A stretch of DNA of 64,000 nucleotides from Candidatus Gastranaerophilales bacterium. Lineage in GTDB: Bacteria > Cyanobacteriota > Vampirovibrionia > Gastranaerophilales > Gastranaerophilaceae. Under the pieces are notes generated by a model. It was not told the origin of the DNA. It searched no databases and saw nothing but the letters and a program-made list of their open reading frames with translations. Numbering within the stretch: the first letter of the stretch is position 1; every line of letters begins with the position of its first letter. Below, piece by piece: positions 60,499 through 64,000 of the stretch. Where the stretch lies: contig CAAGGG010000053.1 of assembly GCA_900769355.1 (NCBI GenBank), positions 37,277 to 101,276 on the forward strand. Direction: 5' to 3'. Both the position numbers and the translations under genes were made by a program.

Positions 60499-61017
60499 AT
60501 GGCTGAAATCAATTCGAATATGGCATATTATCCACCGAATCCTTCTGCGCAAAAGAAAAAAACTATCGGACTTGCGGCAGCCGGCGGACTTATCGGAATG
60601 AATGCTTATTATCTTCCCGTGAAAAAAGATGTTTTTGTACAAAGAGCATTTGATGTAACTCATAATGAGGCAACAACACAGATTTTAGCACTAAGAAATG
60701 CTGCAAAAGAAGTTTTGGAAAACAAAGTCAGTCCCGAAAGCAAAATGATTTTGCAAGAAATGGGCTTGTCAGAAGATTTTAAACAAATTACAAACAAGTG
60801 CATAGACTTAGACAGAAAAGTGTCTGATCCGTCAAATGTAAAAAATTTAAAAGCCGATTTTGCCTCAAATTTTGCCAAATATAAAAAAGACGCGAGCCTA
60901 ATGGACAATAATTGCGCAAAGGCATTTAAGATTATTAAAAGAAATAAATTTTTATGGGGACTTGGAATTGGTGCTGCAATTGGTGCTGCTTTGAGCCTTA
61001 TCGGAAGCAAAAATTAA
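60499..61017 (+). CDS. Unrecognised 172-aa protein with terminal glycine-rich membrane helices
   Basis: Two hydrophobic stretches: about residues 19-37 ('TIGLAAAGGLIGMNAYYLP') and 153-168 ('GLGIGAAIGAALSLIG') at the C-terminus. The middle ~110 residues are helical and charged ('ALRNAAKEVLENKVSPESKM'). The Gly-rich helices resemble oligomerising glycine-zipper segments. AAAGAGGT precedes the ATG. It sits between rsmD and ispH without an obvious functional link. Function unknown. Confidence 0.65.
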   Translation: MAEINSNMAYYPPNPSAQKKKTIGLAAAGGLIGMNAYYLPVKKDVFVQRAFDVTHNEATTQILALRNAAKEVLENKVSPESKMILQEMGLSEDFKQITNKCIDLDRKVSDPSNVKNLKADFASNFAKYKKDASLMDNNCAKAFKIIKRNKFLWGLGIGAAIGAALSLIGSKN

Positions 61018-61137
61018 TTTGTAAACATTTGCCATACCAGATTATTGAAACGCTTGCATTTCAGGATTTTTTGTATTTTAATAAAGATACAGTGGCGCGA
61101 AAGCGTTGCGAGTTCTATGAAAGAAGACAATTAAAAA

Positions 61138-62010
61138 TTGCCTGAGAAAAATATTAAACTAGCGAAATATGCAGGTTTTTGTTACGGCGTAAAAAGAGCC
61201 GTCGAAACCGTTAAAAAATTGAAAGCTGAAAACCCTGACAAAAATGTTTTTGTACTCGGGGAACTTATCCATAACACGCAAGTTATCCACGAGCTTGAAG
61301 GGCTTGGGATTAAAACGTTGACAGAAATTCCTGAAAAAGGTGATGGTATTTGCGTTATCAGAAGCCATGGCGAAAGTCCGAAAGTTATCGAAAAAATCAA
61401 ACAAGCCGGATTTGAGCCGGTTGACTTAACATGTCTCGACGTAAAAAAAGTTCAACAAAAAGCGATTGAACTTGCAAAAGATGACTATTTTGTAGTTGTT
61501 GTAGGCAAATCAGAACACCCAGAAGTTATTGCTATCAAAGCAAATGCGAAACTTTATAGCGATAATGTTGTAGTTGCGGCGTCTGTTGAACAGTTAAAAG
61601 AATATGAGCCGCAAATTAAGGCACACAAACGCGTTGGAGTTGTTGTTCAGACGACTCAAAGAATTACGACATTGACAAGCATTGTCGACTATTTGATTTC
61701 TGTGGCAAAAGAAGTTCACGTTGCAAACACTATCTGCAAAAGTACTTCTATGCGCCAGTCCGAGGCAAAAGAACTTGCTAAAGAGAGTGATTTGGTAATC
61801 GTTGTCGGCTCTAAAAAAAGCGCAAACACGACACACTTGGCAGAAATTTTAAAAGACATCACTAAAACAATTCACATTGAAAACGATGATGAATTAGATT
61901 TGTACAAGGACTTAATCGAAAAGTCCGAAAATATTTCAATAACGGCTGGAGCATCAACTCCGCAGAGCGTTATTGAAAGGGTAGTCAGAAAAATTAAACA
62001 AGGTGAATAG
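61138..62010 (+). CDS. ispH: 4-hydroxy-3-methylbut-2-enyl diphosphate reductase IspH
   Basis: Last enzyme of the MEP isoprenoid pathway, making IPP and DMAPP. At 290 aa it has cluster cysteines C15 ('AGFCYGVKRAV'), C99 ('DLTCLDVKKV') and C200 ('NTICKSTSMRQSEAKEL'), with 'GELIHN' and 'RSHGES' for substrate binding. An in-frame TAA lies two codons upstream, so the start must be TTG 61138, an unusual start without a clear Shine-Dalgarno. A 5-codon ATG frame ('MKEDN', 61118-61135) just upstream could couple translation. rpsA follows after 162 bp. Confidence 0.95.
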   Translation: MPEKNIKLAKYAGFCYGVKRAVETVKKLKAENPDKNVFVLGELIHNTQVIHELEGLGIKTLTEIPEKGDGICVIRSHGESPKVIEKIKQAGFEPVDLTCLDVKKVQQKAIELAKDDYFVVVVGKSEHPEVIAIKANAKLYSDNVVVAASVEQLKEYEPQIKAHKRVGVVVQTTQRITTLTSIVDYLISVAKEVHVANTICKSTSMRQSEAKELAKESDLVIVVGSKKSANTTHLAEILKDITKTIHIENDDELDLYKDLIEKSENISITAGASTPQSVIERVVRKIKQGE

Positions 62011-62172
62011 GTGAATAAGTACAAATAGCTCGCTTCACTCGAAAAAATTTTCAAACAATTTATCAAAAAATTTGACAATACACCAAAATAATTCCCCGAA
62101 ACGAACTTATTCACCTATTTACTTATTCTCTTATTCACCCAAATAAAAATATATCAAGAAAGGAAAATATAA

Positions 62173-63246
62173 ATGACACAAACATTAGACAAAATGGACG
62201 AATTTGAAAGATTGTTAGAAGAATCTTTCTCAAAATCTTATTCTGTTGCTGATATCGTTGAAGGTACAGTTTTGAAAAAAGAAAACGAAGGCTACTTAGT
62301 TAGCGTAAAAGGCGCAAAAACAGAAGCTTTCTTGCCTAACAAAGAAATTTCTACATCTGCTGAAAACGCAGAAACTTTAGAAGTTGGCGACGAAAGAGAA
62401 TTTTATGTATTGAAAGAAGAAAACGACGAAGATAATATGGTTCTTTCTCTTAAAAGACTTGCTTACGCTCAAGCTTGGGCTCAACTTAATGACGCAAAAG
62501 TTCAAGGCGATACAATCCTTGCAAAAGTTGTTTCTATTGTTAAGGGCGGTGTTTTGGTTGACGTAGCAGACTTGAAAGGTTTCATTCCTTCTTCTCAATT
62601 GAGAACAGGAACTCCTTTTGACGGTTTGATTGACACAAAAATCGAAGTTAAAGTTTTGGAAGCTGATCCTAAGAAAAACAAACTTATTCTATCTCAAAGA
62701 CAAGCTGTTGCAGAACAAAGAGATCAAGTTGTTGACAACATTTTGTCAGAACTTGAAGAAGGTCAAGTTGTTAAAGGTGAAGTTGTTAGAATTGCTGATT
62801 TCGGTGCTTTTGTTGACATCAACGGAATCGACGGTTTGTTACCTATTTCAGAAATTTCTTGGTCAAGAATTAAACACCCATCTGACGTAATTTCTTTGGG
62901 CGACACAATCGAAGTTAAAATCATCAAAATCGACAACGAATTGAAAAGAATTTCATTATCATTGAAAAGAATGGGCGAAGATCCATGGCAACAAATCGAA
63001 GGACAATTTGAAGAAGGTCAAATCATCTCTGGAACAGTAAATAAAGTTACAGGATTTGGCGCATTCATCAACATTTTCCCGGGAGTAGAAGCTTTGTTAC
63101 CTGTTTCTGAAATGAGCAACGAAAACGTAAATCCGTTCAACGAATTCAAAGTTGACGATAGCGTAGAAGTTCTTATTAAGAAATTCACTCCGCAAGAACA
63201 CAGAATTGCATTAAGCATCAAAGATATGAATAAAGATGCTGAATAG
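62173..63246 (+). CDS. rpsA: 30S ribosomal protein S1 with four S1 domains
   Basis: Binds mRNA at the 30S platform. At 357 aa it has four S1/OB domains: 'DIVEGTVLKKENEGYLVSVKG', 'GDTILAKVVSIVKGGVLVDVADLKGFIP', 'GQVVKGEVVRIADFGAFVDINGIDGLLP', 'GQIISGTVNKVTGFGAFINIFPGVEALLP', the last two most canonical. E. coli S1 has six, and short forms are common in Gram-positives and cyanobacteria. AGAAAGGA precedes the ATG. Codon use matches highly expressed genes (GAA, AAA, GTT). A short S1 fits the many apparently leaderless or weak-SD mRNAs here, though this is speculation. Confidence 0.93.
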   Translation: MTQTLDKMDEFERLLEESFSKSYSVADIVEGTVLKKENEGYLVSVKGAKTEAFLPNKEISTSAENAETLEVGDEREFYVLKEENDEDNMVLSLKRLAYAQAWAQLNDAKVQGDTILAKVVSIVKGGVLVDVADLKGFIPSSQLRTGTPFDGLIDTKIEVKVLEADPKKNKLILSQRQAVAEQRDQVVDNILSELEEGQVVKGEVVRIADFGAFVDINGIDGLLPISEISWSRIKHPSDVISLGDTIEVKIIKIDNELKRISLSLKRMGEDPWQQIEGQFEEGQIISGTVNKVTGFGAFINIFPGVEALLPVSEMSNENVNPFNEFKVDDSVEVLIKKFTPQEHRIALSIKDMNKDAE

Positions 63247-63280
63247 TTTTGCGTAACTGCGTAATTGCATAAAACTTGAT

Positions 63281-63312
63281 AAAAAGACTGTCTTTTTAGG
63301 CAGTCTTTTTTT
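63281..63312 (+). terminator. Terminator of rpsA
   Basis: AAAAAGACTG pairs with CAGTCTTTTT around a 10-nt loop, then T-run; 35 nt after the stop. Confidence 0.9.
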
Positions 63313-63435
63313 AAGTGTGTTATGGAGAAAGTATTATTAAATAAAAAAAATAGGCTGGATTCTTTCGGTTCAAGAGAACCTCTGAATTGTATGTGTCAAG
63401 TAATGCGTTGACAAAATAGACTATCTCGTAATATT

Positions 63436-63694
63436 GTTTACCCATCTAAATCTTCCCTGACTAGGGAAGACTTAAGTTTTGTATAAATAAAAACTCATAA
63501 ATAGCTGCTATACAGGATTATAAACAGAGATAGTTGCAAGGTAAGGCTTCTCTCCCTTAATTAGGGAGAGAATTTATTCATTGCTTCTATTTAGGTTCAT
63601 GTTTTCGTATTGTGCAATTTAGTGGCTATTTACCAATATTATTTTTTGTGAAACATAAGTCTTCCCTAGTCAGGGAAGATTTAGATGGGTAAAC
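63436..63694. mobile_element. MITE-like element with 39-bp perfect terminal inverted repeats
   Basis: GTTTACCCATCTAAATCTTC and the following 19 bases (63436-63474) are exactly reverse-complemented at 63656-63694. Each arm itself contains the palindrome CTTCCCTGACTAGGGAAG. A third palindrome, CTCTCCCTTAATTAGGGAGAG, sits midway (63550-63570). No ORF inside, no transposase. Related arms are at 16.4 kb and 38.04 kb. It could be a non-autonomous transposable element or a large folded RNA; no target-site duplication was clear. Confidence 0.6.
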
Positions 63695-63842
63695 GTCATA
63701 ACAATAGCAGTTGTTAACGAGCTTTCGCGAGTGTTACAAATGCGTGTAAGGGGTTCAACAAAAAATCAATCCCCCACTTGAAAAATTTCAAAAATAGTTT
63801 ATAATGAAAAAAGATATTGAGTATAAAAAATAGGAATAATGT

Positions 63843-64000
63843 ATGAAATTAATGGATAGTTTTGCCTCTAAAAGAGGGGTATTTTCTGCGTTCACTTTGG
63901 CAGAAATGATGGTTGTAATGTTGATATTAAGTATTGTTTTGGCTGCGATGGCACCTGTAATGACGACTCGCTATAAATCAAAGCCTAACAATTCATCACC
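63843..64000 (+). CDS. Type IV pilin/pseudopilin (N-terminal part, cut by window end)
   Basis: Starts 'MKLMDSFASKRGVFSAFTLAEMMVVMLILSIVLAAMAPVM', written here only to show the order: basic leader, cleavage before 'FTLAEMM' with the conserved glutamate at +5, then a hydrophobic helix. It is therefore a prepilin-like substrate for PilD. TAGGAA lies 10 nt upstream of ATG 63843; TATAAT further upstream is a -10 candidate. The cleavage site has Ala at -1 instead of Gly. The rest lies beyond the window. Confidence 0.85.
   Translation, partial: MKLMDSFASKRGVFSAFTLAEMMVVMLILSIVLAAMAPVMTTRYKSKPNNSS

Larger units (their letters stand above)
63247..63842. other. 596-bp gene-free stretch after rpsA
   Basis: Holds the rpsA terminator, a 'GGATTCTTTCGGTTCAAGAG' motif (also near 17.9 kb), the 259-bp inverted-repeat element (63436-63694), a partial copy of the repeat seen at 33.9 kb ('GTTAACGAGC...TTACAAATGCG', 63711-63742), and the leader of the last gene. 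No coding gene is seen. Confidence 0.6.

Noticed and set aside
61118..61140. Frameshift at the start of ispH (ATG 61118 frame)
   Set aside because: The ATG frame stops after five codons, while the TTG frame begins exactly where IspH proteins usually start, and all three cluster cysteines are intact.

Overview
The window looks like a low-GC, Gram-negative-type, non-photosynthetic relative of cyanobacteria, most likely a gut Melainabacteria/Vampirovibrionia genome of the Gastranaerophilales kind. This is inference: no 16S is present. It rests on a beta/epsilon ATP synthase pair standing apart from the other subunits (the cyanobacterial layout), a complete minCDE operon, LPS-export genes (lptB and an LptF/G permease), type IV pilus genes, and a partial set of flagellar/type III export genes. 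No photosynthesis gene is seen.

Layout. 1-5 kb: a P-loop NTPase tail with folD, a small coiled-coil protein, then lptB, LptF/G permease and phosphodiester glycosidase. 5.4-10.6 kb (minus): ATP synthase beta and epsilon, the export ATPase fliI with its own promoter, an SDR, secG and an NrtR-like Nudix regulator. 10.8-14.3 kb (plus): an EF-hand/lytic transglycosylase-like protein and minC-minD-minE. 14.5-24.9 kb (minus): a secretion block with a two-SpoA FliN/SctQ-like protein, fliO, fliP, fliQ and fliR, flanked by three unrecognised proteins that could be its clients. 25-32.5 kb: fba, two related envelope proteins, gyrA and a pseudopilin whose reading frame runs through a G10 tract. 32.6-40.5 kb: queF-yraN, split chrA, a comM-like gene, a glycosyltransferase, a SEC-C protein and a TPR membrane protein. 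40.8-45 kb: tRNA-Pro(CGG) followed by a small island flanked by 34-bp direct repeats. 45-64 kb: TPR, phosphoesterase and MBL-fold genes, a solute-binding protein, a sigma factor, nadA-rRNA methyltransferase, PilM/N-PilO, a radical SAM protein, fixCX, rsmD, ispH, rpsA and the start of another pseudopilin.

How the parts connect. FliI, FliO/P/Q/R and the SpoA protein are core parts of one export machine. The 543-aa and 108-aa proteins share sequence patterns at both ends and are candidate substrates or accessory proteins. Pilus biogenesis is represented by PilM/N, PilO and two pseudopilins. The Nudix regulator (10 kb) and nadA (53 kb) may form a regulator-target pair.

The most notable signals are: (1) a probable phase-variable or mis-sequenced poly-G tract between a good ribosome binding site and the pseudopilin reading frame; (2) an island inserted in the terminator of tRNA-Pro with an integrase remnant ending inside the left repeat; (3) a recurring promoter layout with a -10 box 6-7 nt before ATG and no Shine-Dalgarno, implying leaderless mRNAs; (4) several dispersed intergenic repeat families, including a 259-bp element with 39-bp perfect terminal inverted repeats. 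All product names come from reading motifs by eye; no database search was possible.
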